Part shown: piece by piece, positions 24,363 through 33,535 of the stretch | How positions within the stretch are numbered: the first letter of the stretch is position 1 | Layout of the letters: every line of letters begins with the position of its first letter | Assembly (NCBI GenBank): GCA_963720775.1 | Contig: CAVRGR010000006.1 | Location: forward strand, 248,001-312,000 | Length of the DNA: 64,000 nt | Direction: 5' to 3' | DNA from: JAENVT01 sp963720775 | GTDB taxonomy: Bacteria; Actinomycetota; Acidimicrobiia; Acidimicrobiales; Ilumatobacteraceae | Program-made: the position numbers and the translations under genes | Notes under the pieces: generated by a model | The model's input: only the letters and a program-made list of their open reading frames with translations | What the model was told of the DNA's origin: nothing | Database searches by the model: none

Positions 24363-26810
24363 ATGCGTCGCATGGAAGTCGGATTGCCTGATCGCGCCCA
24401 AGTAGTGATCATCGGTGGAGGCGTCGTCGGTTGCAGCGTCGCCTACCACCTCGCCAAGCGGGGCTGGACCGACGTCGTGCTTCTGGAACGCAACCAGCTC
24501 ACATCGGGCACCACGTGGCATGCGGCCGGCCTGATCACCACGGCCCGCCCGACGTCCGGGATGCGCCAGGTGGTGAAGCGAAGCATCGAGGTGTTCAAGA
24601 CGCTGGAGGCCGACACCGGCCTGTCGACGGGATGGGAACCGACCGGCACGCTCCACCTGGCGACGAACCCCGACCGTTGGGAGGAACTGAAGCGACAAGC
24701 GTCGGTCAGCAAGCACGACGACATAGCCATCGACATCCTCGACGTCGATCGAACGCTGGAGATGTACCCGCTGCTCAGCGGGGTTGGGCTCGCTGGGTCG
24801 CTGTTCTATCCCGATGACGGGCGCGGCAACGCGACCGACACCACCATGTCGCTGGCCCGTGGCGCCCGCCGGCGCGGCGTGCAGATCTTCGAGAACCTGC
24901 CGGTCGTCGGAATTCGCAGCGATGGTCGGCGGGTGAGCGGCGTCGACACGGCCGCCGGTTCGATCGAGGCCGAGTACGTGATCAATTGCGGCGGCATGTG
25001 GGGCCGGCAACTCTCGGCGCTTGCTGGGGTGCGCGTGCCGTTGCAGGCGTTGGCCCACTACTACGTCGTCACCGAGGCGATCCCCGGCTTGGCTCGTGGA
25101 TTGCCCACCATCAAGAGCTCCGACGACTGGATGTACGTGAAGAACGAGGGTGAAGGCTTGATGGTGGGATTCTTCGAGCCGGGCAGCCACCCGTGGCAAT
25201 CATCGGGAATACCCGACGGCCCCGCCTTCGTCCAGCTTCCCGACGACTGGGATCATCTCGGTCCGTTCTACGAGATCGCCATGAAGCGCATCCCTGCGCT
25301 CGTGCAGGCCGGTATCCGCCTGTTCTTCGGGGGTCCGGAGAGCTTCACACCGGACGGCGTGTACCACTTCGGCGAGGCACCGAACTTGCAGAACTTCTAC
25401 ATCGCCGCCGGCTTCAACTCGACCGGCTTCCTCACTGGGCCGGGTATCGGCTCGGTGCTCGCCGATTGGCTCGTCGACGGCCGGTCTCCGATCGATCTGC
25501 CCGAGGCCGACCCGGCGAGGGTGATGCCCCACGAGACGAACCGGCGGTTCCTCGAACAGCGCGTGACCGAAACCCTCGATGTCGCCTACGACATGCACTG
25601 GCCATACTTCCAACGCCAGAGCGCGAGGCCCTTGCGACGCAGCCCGCTCTACGATCGCACCGCGGCGAATGGCGCCGTGTTCGGCGAGCTGCTGGGTTGG
25701 GAGCGGCCCAACTGGTATGCGCCTGATGGTGTGGCTCGCCAGTACGTGTACGGATACGGCCGCCAGAACTGGTTCGAGCACGCTGCTGCGGAACATCGAG
25801 CTGTTCGCGAGTCTGTCGGCGCGTTCGACATCTCCACCTACGGGAAGTTCTCGGTTCAGGGTCGTGATGCCGTACGCGCGCTGCAGCGGATCTGCGCAGC
25901 CGACGTCGACGTGCCAGTCGGACGAATCGTGTACACGCAATGGCTGAACCGCTTCGGCGGGATCGAAGCCGACCTGACGGTCACTCGCCTCGGTGACTGC
26001 GAGTTCCTGATCCTGTCGGCGCCTGCGACGACGCCGCGAGATCTGGCATGGATCCGTCGACACATCGCCGACGATGAGTTCGTGACCGTCACCGACGTTT
26101 CGGGAGCGATGGCGATGATCGCCGTGATGGGTCCCGACTCGCGCGTGTTGCTGCAGGGGTTGACCGACTGCGATCTGTCGAACGAAGCGTTCGCTTTCGG
26201 TACCTCGCGGGAGATCGATCTCGGTCTCGGATACGTCCGTGCGACTCGGATCACCTACGTCGGCGAGCTCGGTTGGGAGCTCCTGGTGCCCTACGACATC
26301 GCTGCCCACATCTACGACACCGTGATGGACGCCGGCTGTCGCCCCGCCGGCTACCACGCACTCAATTCGCTGCGCCTCGAGAAGGGCTACCGCAGTTGGG
26401 GCCACGACATCTCTGGCGGCGATTCGCCGTTGGAGGCTGGGCTGGCGTTCACGATCGCCTGGGACAAGCCGGGCGGGTTCGTCGGGCGAGATGCCTTGAT
26501 CGCCCACCGCGAGCGTGGCATCCAGCGGCGGCTCGTGCAGTTCGCGCTCGACGACCCCGAGCCGTTGCTGCTGCACGGCGAGCCGATCTTCCGTGACGGC
26601 GCCTGCGTCGGTCACCTCACGTCGGCCATGTACGGCCACACCATCGGGTCGTCGATCGGTATGGGGTACGTCTGCGCTCCATCTCCCGAACACGAACGCC
26701 GTTGGTTCGAGGAGGGCGGTTACAGCATCGAGGTGGCGGGTGTCACCGTGCCCGCTCGGGCCTCGTTGCGGGCGATGTACGATCCAGCCTCGGTACGAAT
26801 CCGAAACTGA
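24363..26810 (+). CDS. FAD-dependent sarcosine/dimethylglycine dehydrogenase-like protein
   Basis: An 815-residue flavoprotein. The N-terminal dinucleotide fold reads VVIIGGGVVGCSVAYHLAKR, followed by LTSGTTWHAAG, in which the His aligns with the residue that carries FAD covalently in sarcosine and dimethylglycine dehydrogenases. The C-terminal half (about 430-815) is a GcvT-like aminomethyltransferase domain (GELGWELLVPYD; HALNSLRLEKGYRSWGHD) that would pass the one-carbon unit to tetrahydrofolate. The length matches that family. ATG at 24372 is an alternative start. It lies 10 bases after the phosphopantetheinyl transferase and is followed closely by a GYD protein. N-methyl amino acid oxidation is the likely chemistry; the exact substrate is not known. 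Confidence 0.85.
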   Translation: MRRMEVGLPDRAQVVIIGGGVVGCSVAYHLAKRGWTDVVLLERNQLTSGTTWHAAGLITTARPTSGMRQVVKRSIEVFKTLEADTGLSTGWEPTGTLHLATNPDRWEELKRQASVSKHDDIAIDILDVDRTLEMYPLLSGVGLAGSLFYPDDGRGNATDTTMSLARGARRRGVQIFENLPVVGIRSDGRRVSGVDTAAGSIEAEYVINCGGMWGRQLSALAGVRVPLQALAHYYVVTEAIPGLARGLPTIKSSDDWMYVKNEGEGLMVGFFEPGSHPWQSSGIPDGPAFVQLPDDWDHLGPFYEIAMKRIPALVQAGIRLFFGGPESFTPDGVYHFGEAPNLQNFYIAAGFNSTGFLTGPGIGSVLADWLVDGRSPIDLPEADPARVMPHETNRRFLEQRVTETLDVAYDMHWPYFQRQSARPLRRSPLYDRTAANGAVFGELLGWERPNWYAPDGVARQYVYGYGRQNWFEHAAAEHRAVRESVGAFDISTYGKFSVQGRDAVRALQRICAADVDVPVGRIVYTQWLNRFGGIEADLTVTRLGDCEFLILSAPATTPRDLAWIRRHIADDEFVTVTDVSGAMAMIAVMGPDSRVLLQGLTDCDLSNEAFAFGTSREIDLGLGYVRATRITYVGELGWELLVPYDIAAHIYDTVMDAGCRPAGYHALNSLRLEKGYRSWGHDISGGDSPLEAGLAFTIAWDKPGGFVGRDALIAHRERGIQRRLVQFALDDPEPLLLHGEPIFRDGACVGHLTSAMYGHTIGSSIGMGYVCAPSPEHERRWFEEGGYSIEVAGVTVPARASLRAMYDPASVRIRN

Positions 26811-26824
26811 ACCGAGGAGACCAC

Positions 26825-27145
26825 ATGTCGAAGTATCTGTTCATCGCCAACTACTCGGCGGACGGAGTGAAGGGTGTGCTCGCCGCCGGTGGCAGTGCTC
26901 GTCAGGCCGCGATCGCCGCCGCGGCCAAGGCCGCGGGAGGTTCGCTCGAGAGCTTCTACTTCGCGTTCGGAGCAGACGACGCATACGTCGTCGTCGACCT
27001 GCCCGACGACGTCGCCGCAGCGGCGCTGGCCATGCAGGTCGGAGCGAGCGGATTGGCGTCGACCCGCACCGTCGTGCTGCTCTCTCCGGAAGATGTCGAC
27101 CGCGCCGCCAAGGCGCCGAACGCCTACCGTCCGCCGGGCTCCTGA
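26825..27145 (+). CDS. GYD domain protein
   Basis: A 106-residue protein beginning MSKYLFIANYSADGVKGVLA, typical of the small GYD family, with the central YFAFGADDAYVVVDLPDD. A good ribosome site (GAGGAG) lies six bases before the ATG. The family fold is a ferredoxin-like alpha/beta barrel dimer of unknown function. It lies 14 bases downstream of the flavoprotein and is likely co-transcribed. Confidence 0.85.
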   Translation: MSKYLFIANYSADGVKGVLAAGGSARQAAIAAAAKAAGGSLESFYFAFGADDAYVVVDLPDDVAAAALAMQVGASGLASTRTVVLLSPEDVDRAAKAPNAYRPPGS

Positions 27146-27169
27146 CCAGCCGCAAGGGCGAAAGGTCCC

Positions 27170-28612
27170 TCAGCCAGCCAGGACCCGAGACAGAAGGTGA
27201 AGTGCGTGCGGGAGGTCGTGGCTGGGGGTCGAGCCGAACCCGATGACCAAACCCGGCGGCGAGTCGTGAGCCATCCAGCACGATGCCAGGTCGCCGACCG
27301 CCACGCCGGCGCGCTCGGCGCGACGGCGTACGGCGTCTTCATCGGTGCCGTCGTTGAGGGACGCGGTGACGTGCAGTCCGGCACATGTGGGGGTGAAGTC
27401 TTTGATCGAGCCGGATCGCACCGCGTCCGCCAGGAACTCGGTGACGACACGATGACGGTCGCTGTAGACCCTTCTCGTGCGACGTAGATGGCGACCGAGA
27501 TGGCCGTCGGAGATGAAGCGGTTCATCGCCGTCTGCTGCGGCTCGGCCGGTTGCCAGTCGCAGAGTTGACGTAGTTCGAGGAAGTTGCCGACGAGGGCAT
27601 CGGGCAGTACCACGAACCCGATCCGCAGAGCCGGCGACAGCGTCTTGGAGAACGTGTCGACGTAGACCACACGCTCGTTCTGGTCGAGTCGCTGCAACGG
27701 CTCGAGCGGTCTGGCGACATGTCGGTACTCGGAGTCGTAGTCGTCTTCGATCACGATCATGTCGTGTCGTTCGGCGAATTCGAGCAAGGCCAAGCGCCGG
27801 GGGAGGCTCATCACGACTCCGCTCGGGAACTGATGGGCAGGCGTCGTGTACACGAGGCGCGTTCCGGGGGGTATGCGTTCGACGACGAGACCTTCGGCGT
27901 CGACGGGGACGGGACGAACGTCGGCACCGAACGCGGCGCAGAGCCGGCGGACTGGTGCGTAACCGGGATCCTCGACGGCGACGATGTCGCCAGGCTTCAC
28001 CAGCAGGCGAATCGTCAGATCGATGGCCTGTTGGGCGCCCGACGTGACGACGATCTGGTGGGCCGCCGGTTCGAGACCCCGCGACCTGTTGATCCAGTGG
28101 GCGATCGTCTCGCGCAACGCCGGCAGGCCACCCGGATCGCCGTAGGCGCGCGGCGGTTGCTCCAGCGCGGCCGTCATGCAACGCCGCCACACCACCGTCG
28201 GAAACAGCATCGGATCGGGTGAACCCGGACGAAGATCGAAACGCGGCGAGATCGCGAAGCGGTCCACTTCGCCGGAGCTCGCCGACGGAGGCGCGCTCGA
28301 TGGCTGACGGGGGGCCTGCCGCGGACTCGCCGGGTTGACGAACGTACCGCCGCCGCCTCGGCCGTCGAGATATCCCTCGGCCACGAGCTGGTCGTACACG
28401 GTCGTGATCGTGTGCCGCGACACACCCAGCTGGGTGGCCAGCTCTCGAGTTGGGGGCAACCGGTCGCCGACCAACACTCGACCAGAGGCGATCGCCTCGC
28501 GCAGCTGGCGATAGATGGAACGTGTGACGGACCTGCGGGCCGTCGGGTCGACGAAGATCTCCAGCGGGCTGGCCGGAAGCTTGGTCTGGTGAAGTACTCC
28601 GGAATTGGACAT
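27170..28612 (-). CDS. MocR/PdxR-type GntR regulator with aminotransferase domain
   Basis: A 480-residue regulator. Residues about 25-95 are a GntR winged helix (YRQLREAIASGRVLVGDRLP; GVSRHTITTVYDQLVAEGYL). Residues about 125-480 are a fold-type I aminotransferase domain with VTSGAQQAIDL, the Asp in VEDPGYAP and the PLP lysine in YVDTFSKTLSPALRIGF. MocR proteins use PLP or a PLP adduct to control vitamin B6 or amino-acid genes. It is divergent from the DsbA-like reductase with only 36 bases between starts, so it may control that gene and itself. The exact effector is unknown. Confidence 0.9.
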   Translation of the reverse strand: MSNSGVLHQTKLPASPLEIFVDPTARRSVTRSIYRQLREAIASGRVLVGDRLPPTRELATQLGVSRHTITTVYDQLVAEGYLDGRGGGGTFVNPASPRQAPRQPSSAPPSASSGEVDRFAISPRFDLRPGSPDPMLFPTVVWRRCMTAALEQPPRAYGDPGGLPALRETIAHWINRSRGLEPAAHQIVVTSGAQQAIDLTIRLLVKPGDIVAVEDPGYAPVRRLCAAFGADVRPVPVDAEGLVVERIPPGTRLVYTTPAHQFPSGVVMSLPRRLALLEFAERHDMIVIEDDYDSEYRHVARPLEPLQRLDQNERVVYVDTFSKTLSPALRIGFVVLPDALVGNFLELRQLCDWQPAEPQQTAMNRFISDGHLGRHLRRTRRVYSDRHRVVTEFLADAVRSGSIKDFTPTCAGLHVTASLNDGTDEDAVRRRAERAGVAVGDLASCWMAHDSPPGLVIGFGSTPSHDLPHALHLLSRVLAG

Positions 28613-28648
28613 GGTCAGATACCAAAGTGTGCCGTACCGTCAACCGTG

Positions 28649-29296
28649 ATGCAAGAACGAACTGCGTACCCGCACTCGGTGACCCCGGTCCACATCTGGG
28701 TCGATCCGATCTGTCCCTTTGCCTGGCTGACATCGCGCTGGCTGCTCGAGGTCGAACGGCAGCGACCGATCAGCGTCACGTTCCACCTGATGAGCTTGTC
28801 AGTGCTCAACGATGGCCGCGACAACATCTCCGACTTCTACCGCGACCTCGTACCTCGTGCATGGCCGGCGGTGCGCGTCGCGATGGCCGCCGAACACCAC
28901 TACGGCGACGCCGCGTTGCGTCGTCTGTACGAGGCCCTCGGAAACCGGATCCACGTGCACGACCGCGCCGCCGACCGAGCCCTGATCGTCGAGGCGCTCA
29001 TCGAGGCAGGGCTTCCTGAACGTCTGGTCGACGCCGCCGATTCCACCGACTACGACGAGCTGCTCCGTGCAAGTCATCACCGGGGCATGGACCCCGTCGG
29101 GGAAGAGGTCGGCACACCGGTGATCCACATCCCCGGTGACGACGGCAAGACCGTCGCGTTCTTCGGTCCCGTGGTCACCCCGACTCCCCGTGGTGAGGCC
29201 GCGGCGAAGCTGTGGGACGGCGTCGTTCTCGTTGCCGGCAGCGACGGCTTCTTCGAGCTCAAGCGATCGAGGACCCGACAGTTGTGCTTCGACTGA
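28649..29296 (+). CDS. DsbA-family reductase, mycothiol-dependent nitroreductase-like
   Basis: A 215-residue thioredoxin-fold protein with HIWVDPICPFAWLTSRWLLE near the N-terminus. The single-Cys CPF motif and surrounding sequence match actinobacterial Rv2466c-type enzymes, which use mycothiol as reductant, and the inserted helical domain and cis-Pro region GTPVIHI are present. Start ATG (MQERTAYP) is chosen over longer frames that would overlap the divergent regulator. It is tightly packed with the NAT gene downstream. The mycothiol link supports an actinobacterial host. Function as a detoxifying reductase is known from the family only. Confidence 0.82.
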   Translation: MQERTAYPHSVTPVHIWVDPICPFAWLTSRWLLEVERQRPISVTFHLMSLSVLNDGRDNISDFYRDLVPRAWPAVRVAMAAEHHYGDAALRRLYEALGNRIHVHDRAADRALIVEALIEAGLPERLVDAADSTDYDELLRASHHRGMDPVGEEVGTPVIHIPGDDGKTVAFFGPVVTPTPRGEAAAKLWDGVVLVAGSDGFFELKRSRTRQLCFD

Positions 29297-29333
29297 GCCA
29301 CTGGAGATGTGGGATCTACAGTGGCCCGCAACG

Positions 29334-30215
29334 ATGAGATCGACCCCTCGACTACAAGGCCCCTCCGCCGAACTGGTCTCCAACTATCTGCGCCGGCTCG
29401 GCATCGAACATGAACCCCCGTCGGTCGAGGGTCTGTTCCACATCCATCGGGCGCATGTCGAACGCGTTCCGTACGAGACGACCTGGCTCCACATGGGCGA
29501 GCAGTGGGACATCGACGTCGACTCCTCGATCGAACGCGTCGCGGTGGGTGGGCGCGGGGGTTACTGCTTTCACCTCAATGGTTCGCTCGCCCGGCTGTTG
29601 GCCCTGTTGGGTTACGACGTGTCCCATCACGTCGGCGGCGTGCACGGCCCTGAGCCGTCGGCCGATGACCTCACCAATCACCTCGTGCTCGTCGTGAGCG
29701 GGTTGCCGTCGGCGGACAACCCGAGCGGCCAGTGGTACGTCGATGCCGGGTTGGGCGATGCGCTACGCGACCCGTTGCCGCTTCGTGCCGGTACCTACCG
29801 GCAGGGCCCGATGACATTCGTGCTCGAAGAGACGCCTGGTGGGATCGCTGACTGGCACTTCATCCATGATCCGCTCGGTGCGTTCGCCGGCATGAACTTT
29901 CGATCGTCGGTGACCGAGCTCGATGCGTTCGAGAACATGCACCGACATCTCTCGACCTCACCCGAGTCGGGTTTCGTGCGCACGGTCACCGTGCAGCGTC
30001 GCGACCGAGCCGGGGTCACGGCACTTCGGGCACTCACCCTGACTCGCCGCGACGAGAACGGGACGGCGACATCGATCGTGACCGACCGGAACGAGTGGTT
30101 CACCTTGCTCGCCGACGAGTTCCTACTGACGCTCGACGGCGTCGACGATTCGGCGCGAGATCGCCTGTGGGCGAGCGCAGTCGCCTCGCACGACACTCGG
30201 GTCTCCACCGACTGA
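29334..30215 (+). CDS. Arylamine N-acetyltransferase family protein
   Basis: A protein of about 293 residues with the full NAT catalytic triad: Cys in GGRGGYCFHLNG, His in TNHLVLVV and Asp in WYVDAGLGD. NAT enzymes transfer acetyl from acetyl-CoA onto aromatic amines or hydrazines; relatives also act in natural-product assembly. Start is ambiguous: ATG at 29334 (MRSTPRLQG) fits the family better, while ATG at 29307 adds nine residues. Located just after the DsbA-like reductase, an arrangement consistent with detoxification of nitroaromatics (reduction followed by acetylation), which is an inference. Confidence 0.87.
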   Translation: MRSTPRLQGPSAELVSNYLRRLGIEHEPPSVEGLFHIHRAHVERVPYETTWLHMGEQWDIDVDSSIERVAVGGRGGYCFHLNGSLARLLALLGYDVSHHVGGVHGPEPSADDLTNHLVLVVSGLPSADNPSGQWYVDAGLGDALRDPLPLRAGTYRQGPMTFVLEETPGGIADWHFIHDPLGAFAGMNFRSSVTELDAFENMHRHLSTSPESGFVRTVTVQRRDRAGVTALRALTLTRRDENGTATSIVTDRNEWFTLLADEFLLTLDGVDDSARDRLWASAVASHDTRVSTD

Positions 30216-30237
30216 CGCGCCTGCCAAACTGGTCGGC

Positions 30238-30741
30238 ATGAGTCGATCACTCGGTGGAACAATCGTTTCGGGGGTCGTGGCCGGAATCGCCGGAACGGTC
30301 GCCATGGACCTGCTCTGGTACAAGCGGCACCGGGCCGAGGGCGGCACGTCGTCGTTCGCGACCTGGGAGTTCCAGTCCGACTTCGATGGATTCGCCGATG
30401 CTCCTGCCCCGGCGAGAGTTGGCAAGATCCTGGCTCAGAAGGCCCACATCGACCTGCCCGACCGTCTCGCTCCGCTCACCAACAACGTGGTCCATTGGTC
30501 GACCGGCGTTTCCTGGGGCGTCGCTGCCGTCATCCTGCGCAAGTTGCCCGGGGTCAGCGCGATGAAGTCCGGCCAGCTGGCGGGCGTGGCCGCGTGGGCC
30601 ACCAGTTACGCCGTTCTTCCGAAGTTGGGGGTCTACAAGCCGATCGCGGAATACGACCCGAAGACGCTGTGGAAGGACCTCAGCGCGCACCTCGTGTTCG
30701 GCAACGCGGTCGGTGCGGCCAGCCTCGCCTTGCGCCGCTGA
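30238..30741 (+). CDS. Hypothetical membrane-associated protein
   Basis: I do not recognise this 167-residue protein. It has an N-terminal hydrophobic segment (IVSGVVAGIAGTVAMDLLWY), a polar middle and further hydrophobic stretches near residues 85-125 and at the C-terminus (VFGNAVGAASLAL), suggesting a small integral membrane protein. The N-terminal G-x-x-A-G-x-x-A-x-D pattern resembles DUF1440-like proteins, but that is weak. It stands alone between the NAT gene and a convergent dehydrogenase; the 95 bases after it hold nothing recognised. Confidence 0.7.
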   Translation: MSRSLGGTIVSGVVAGIAGTVAMDLLWYKRHRAEGGTSSFATWEFQSDFDGFADAPAPARVGKILAQKAHIDLPDRLAPLTNNVVHWSTGVSWGVAAVILRKLPGVSAMKSGQLAGVAAWATSYAVLPKLGVYKPIAEYDPKTLWKDLSAHLVFGNAVGAASLALRR

Positions 30742-30836
30742 CGGTGCCGTGGTGCTCTGCGACCTGGAGCTCCCCCCGTCACGACAGCGGTCTCTGCGTC
30801 GAATGACGATTGATCAGGCATGTGCCGCTCCTCCAG

Positions 30837-31826
30837 TCACAGGATCGCCGGGTTGACCAACCCGTCGGGAACTCGGCCGGCGAGCACGGCGATGACGGAA
30901 TCCGTGGCTCGTCGTGACATCTCCGCGAGGGACGCAGTGCTGATGCCCCCGACGTGCGGGCTGACCACAACGTTCGGAAGATCCATGAGGGGCGAATCGT
31001 GTGGCGGCTCGACCTCGAAGACATCGAGGGCGGCGCCGGCGATCACGCCGTCGCGGAGGGCGCGGAACAATGCACCCTCATCGACCACCTCGCCGCGCGA
31101 GGTGTTGATCAGGACAGCGTGTGGGTGCATCCGCCGCAACGCATCCTCGTCGATCAGGTGACGGGTGGCGGGCATCAGTGGGGTGTGCAGCGAGACGATG
31201 TCGGCGCTCGACAAGAGCTCGTCGAGCTCGACCGCCGGCGGAGATTCCGAGCCGTTCATCGCCGGGTCGGCAACGAGCAGCTCCACGTCGAAGCCGGCCA
31301 GGCGGCGGGCCACGCGGCGGCCGATGTTGCCGTAACCGACCAGGCCGACCGTGCAACCGGTCAGCGACCTGGGTGTGTGAACGCCCGTCCGATTCCAATC
31401 GCCCCTGCGTACCTCGGCGTCGTTCTCCGGAATGCGCCGCAGGAGCGCGAGCATCAGAGCGATGGCGTGGTCGGCAACCGTGTCTTCGTTGGCCCCCGGT
31501 GTACTGGTGATGGCGACGCCGAGCTCCGTGGCCGCAGAGACGTCGATCGAGTCGACACCGACACCGACGCGGGCGATCACCTGAAGGCCCGGACTGTCGC
31601 GCAGGACGTCGGCCGTGAACGGGTCGGTGCTGACGATCGCCCCTGCGGCATCGGCGCACAACGCCAAGAGGTCGCCGGGAGCGCGCAACCCGCGCTTGGG
31701 CGCGAGACGCATGACACAACCCGCTGCAGCCAGGGCGCCGCCGAGCTCGGGGTGATCGGTGTCGTAGTCGGGAAACGTGATGAGGACTATCGGCGCCCCT
31801 CCAGCGGCGATCCCACGGCGGCGCAC
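30837..31826 (-). CDS. D-2-hydroxyacid dehydrogenase (phosphoglycerate dehydrogenase-like)
   Basis: A 329-residue NAD-dependent dehydrogenase. The nucleotide fold shows VGLVGYGNIGRRVARRLAGF, and the catalytic Arg, Glu and His lie in NTSRGEVVDEGALFRALRDG, FEVEPPHDSPL and VVSPHVGGIS. Length and motif order match SerA/GyaR-type enzymes without the C-terminal ACT domain, so glycerate or 2-ketoacid reduction is as likely as phosphoglycerate oxidation. The start MRRRGIAAGG is the longest; similarity begins a few residues later. It lies 47 bases downstream of the MFS gene on the same strand. Confidence 0.87.
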   Translation of the reverse strand: MRRRGIAAGGAPIVLITFPDYDTDHPELGGALAAAGCVMRLAPKRGLRAPGDLLALCADAAGAIVSTDPFTADVLRDSPGLQVIARVGVGVDSIDVSAATELGVAITSTPGANEDTVADHAIALMLALLRRIPENDAEVRRGDWNRTGVHTPRSLTGCTVGLVGYGNIGRRVARRLAGFDVELLVADPAMNGSESPPAVELDELLSSADIVSLHTPLMPATRHLIDEDALRRMHPHAVLINTSRGEVVDEGALFRALRDGVIAGAALDVFEVEPPHDSPLMDLPNVVVSPHVGGISTASLAEMSRRATDSVIAVLAGRVPDGLVNPAIL

Positions 31827-31873
31827 CCGGCGATCAGATCATCCGGCTGATGAGGCTGTCAAGCAGCCGCCGT

Positions 31874-33522
31874 TCAATCGTCGGCGGCGACATCGAGATC
31901 GACACCGAATGCGCGGATCGTGCTCCACGCTGCACGGCGCGCCGACTCGAACCCGGTTACAGCAGCGAGGAACGGGTCGCGCTGGATGGCCAGCAGCGAA
32001 CCGGCGCGGTTGGCCGTCACTGTCGCTGTGCGTCCCATGTTGGCCAGCAGTGCGATCTCACCGAAGCCGTCTCCCCGTTCGACGGTTCTCACGTGCAGTC
32101 CACCGACCACGATGTCGTACGAGCCGTCGGCAACGGCGTAGAACCGATCGCCTTCGTCGCCCTCCGACATCACCACCTGCCCGGCTTCGAAGGGAACTTC
32201 GATGGCTGCGCGCGCGACGGTCTCGATGGCCAGCGGCGGTAGTGGGGCGAACGTGGGAATCATGCGCAGCAGACCGATCGCCACGATCGGGATGTCGGCG
32301 CTGTCGTCGGCGACACGAAGTGAACGAAAGGTGAGCACCAGGAGCGCGGCGAAGAACACCCCGATGCCGATGAGCGCGTCGTCGACGCCACCCACAGCGA
32401 TCAGGATCTGGGCAATGATCGAACCGCACAGCATCCCCACACCGCCGAACAACTCGATCGCCGCGAACACCGATGCGACTTGGTGCGGTGGCGTGGCGCG
32501 CTGCAGCAGCATGCGGCTGGTGAGGTCGAGCAACGAGCGGCTGAATCCGGCGAGCGGCAACAGCACGAGCGCCGTGGCGAGCGCTGGAGCAAGCCCCAGA
32601 GTCAGCAGAGCGACCACGACCGTGCCGAGTGCGCCGATCAGCAACGGGGACAGTCGCTCGCGTCGCACGAGGAACGCCGATGCGAGCGCGCAGGCGACCG
32701 CGCCGACTCCGATGCTCGTTGCCAGGAGGCCGGGTCCCGACTCGCCGAGACCGAGCTCGTCCTTGGCGAGCACCACGACGATCAGGTCGAGCGATCCGAC
32801 CAACACGTACTGACCGCCGGCGATGGCGAGCACGCCCGTGGCACCTCGTCGTTCACGCAGCGCCATGATGCTGCGAAGCACGAGTCGCGTCGCGCCGACC
32901 GAGCCGTCGCCGTGCGCAATCGTGGCCGGCGATGCACCGACGACGCTTCCCCGTGAGGCCGAGATGCTCGTGCTCGTCAGATTGAGGGCGGCGCAGACTG
33001 CCAAGACCAGGGCAGGACCCTGCAGTGCGAGCAGCGCAGTTGCCAACGCAGAACCGCCCAGCGTGCTGACGCTCTCGCACGAGCTGATCCAGACGTTTGC
33101 GATGGTGAGCTCGCCCGCCGAGCGCACAATGGTCGGCAAGAACACTGCTGAGGCGGGCAAGAGGAACGTGAACGCCCCTGCGGTGATCGCGCAACAGCCG
33201 ACGACCACGGCGATCGGCGCCTCGGCGAAGGCGCAAGCTGCTGCCGCGCCGAGTGCGACCGTCTGCACGATGTAGGCCGTGAGGCGAACACGATCAGGCC
33301 GGCGATGTTGGGCCGCTTTGCCGGCCGCCGGTGCAGCGAGGGCGATGGGAACCAACAGCGCCACCGACGAGAAACCGGCGGCACGTGCGCCTCCACGATC
33401 GAACGCATAGACAAGGGCGGCGATGTAGAACGCCCACTCGGACAAGGTCGTGAAGAGAAAGGCGACGGTGTAACGGACGAGTGTCTTGTTGCCGAGCGCC
33501 GACCGCTTGATCGCGCTGACAT
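31874..33522 (-). CDS. MFS-type transporter fused to a C-terminal cyclic-nucleotide-binding domain
   Basis: About 549 residues. Residues 1-410 are strongly hydrophobic with about 12 membrane segments (LSEWAFYIAALVYAF at the first), like an MFS permease. Residues about 430-530 are a Crp/Fnr-type cNMP-binding domain: FEAGQVVMSEGDEGDRFYAV, then GDGFGEIALLANMGRTATVT, the phosphate-binding cassette, in which the usual Arg position reads N-MGRTA. The start is problematic: no in-frame ATG, GTG or TTG lies where homology begins (VSAIKRSALG). An ATG at 33522 is in another frame and would fit if a GC dinucleotide were surplus. The gene is divergent from the urease genes with about 13 bases between starts. 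Substrate and ligand are unknown. Confidence 0.75.
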
Positions 33523-33535
33523 TAGCGTGGGGCTC

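Noticed and set aside
27146..27180. Possible AGGG/CCCT terminator hairpin after the GYD gene
   Set aside because: Only four base pairs with an eight-base loop and no T-run; too weak to list.
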